From the NCBI GenBank assembly GCA_934129785.1, contig CAKOWW010000019.1, positions 1 to 22,069 of the forward strand: a stretch of DNA of 22,069 bases, read 5' to 3'. Both the position numbers and the translations under genes were made by a program. Each line of letters starts with the position of its first letter. The stretch's first letter is position 1. This document shows, piece after piece, positions 21,962-22,069 of the stretch. Source of the DNA: an uncultured Clostridia bacterium (GTDB lineage Bacteria; Bacillota; Clostridia; TANB77; CAG-508). The notes under the pieces are model-generated. The model worked only from the letters and a program-made list of their open reading frames with translations, was not told where the DNA came from and searched no databases.

Positions 21962-22069
21962 TTAATCTAAGAAATCTATTTCTTTTATAATTTTAGTATA
22001 ATATTCATAATTTAGATAAGATTTATTATCTAAAAATTCTTTAGCATCAATATTAGCTTGAGATAATAT
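21962..22069 (-). CDS. 3' end of an unidentified minus-strand gene
   Basis: An open frame enters from the right edge and stops at TAA (21964-21962) after 35 residues, ending KIIKEIDFLD. The visible part contains NIDAKEFLDNKSYLNYEYY, acidic and aromatic, but too short to identify. It shares the bidirectional terminator with the acetyltransferase gene. The frame is the longest there and has no internal stop, but a chance frame cannot be fully excluded. Confidence 0.6.
   Translation of the reverse strand: MLSQANIDAKEFLDNKSYLNYEYYTKIIKEIDFLD

Overview
This is an AT-rich window from a low-GC Gram-positive bacterium. Purine-rich Shine-Dalgarno sites, TTGACA/TATAAT promoters, an encoded-CCA tRNA and DUF1848, DUF2975 and CinA-type genes all fit Bacillota (Bacilli). 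A gut lineage near RF39/Erysipelotrichales is a guess. The genetic code looks standard: every tryptophan I read is TGG, and TGA appears as a stop once, at the DUF362/pncC junction.

Left end (1-2.6 kb): ordinary chromosome. It holds a tRNA-Thr(CGU) with its own promoter and terminator, a radical SAM protein, a CinA C-terminal/PncC-type amidohydrolase and a DUF362 protein.

Middle (about 2.7-11.3 kb): an accessory, integrase-bearing block. It carries a coupled restriction-modification pair, an IS30-family transposase fragment, a 1321-bp IS3-family element and a phage-type repressor split by that element. These are followed by a tyrosine integrase and a 647-aa protein ending in a HEPN-type Rx4H motif. 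It reads as a decaying integrative element with defence cargo. I could not fix its attachment sites.

Right part (11.4-20 kb, all minus strand): a 52-aa peptide with 19 cysteines, a 1288-aa protein (helical repeats, unassigned domain, metallophosphoesterase), and a small one-TM protein. Then come a membrane-anchored S41 peptidase, a 555-aa protein with two separate Rx4H motifs, and an XRE/DUF2975 membrane regulator. Two of these genes have near-consensus TTGACA-17-TAAAAT promoters.

Right end (20-22 kb): a DUF1848 Cys-cluster protein, a predicted ~100-nt structured small RNA with its own promoter and terminator, a GNAT acetyltransferase behind a perfect 20-bp palindrome, and the 3' end of an unknown minus-strand gene.

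The best candidates for something undescribed are the double-Rx4H protein, the repeat-metallophosphoesterase fusion, the acidic Cys-rich peptide, and the HEPN protein with an attenuator-like leader beside the integrase. The functional links between them are inference.
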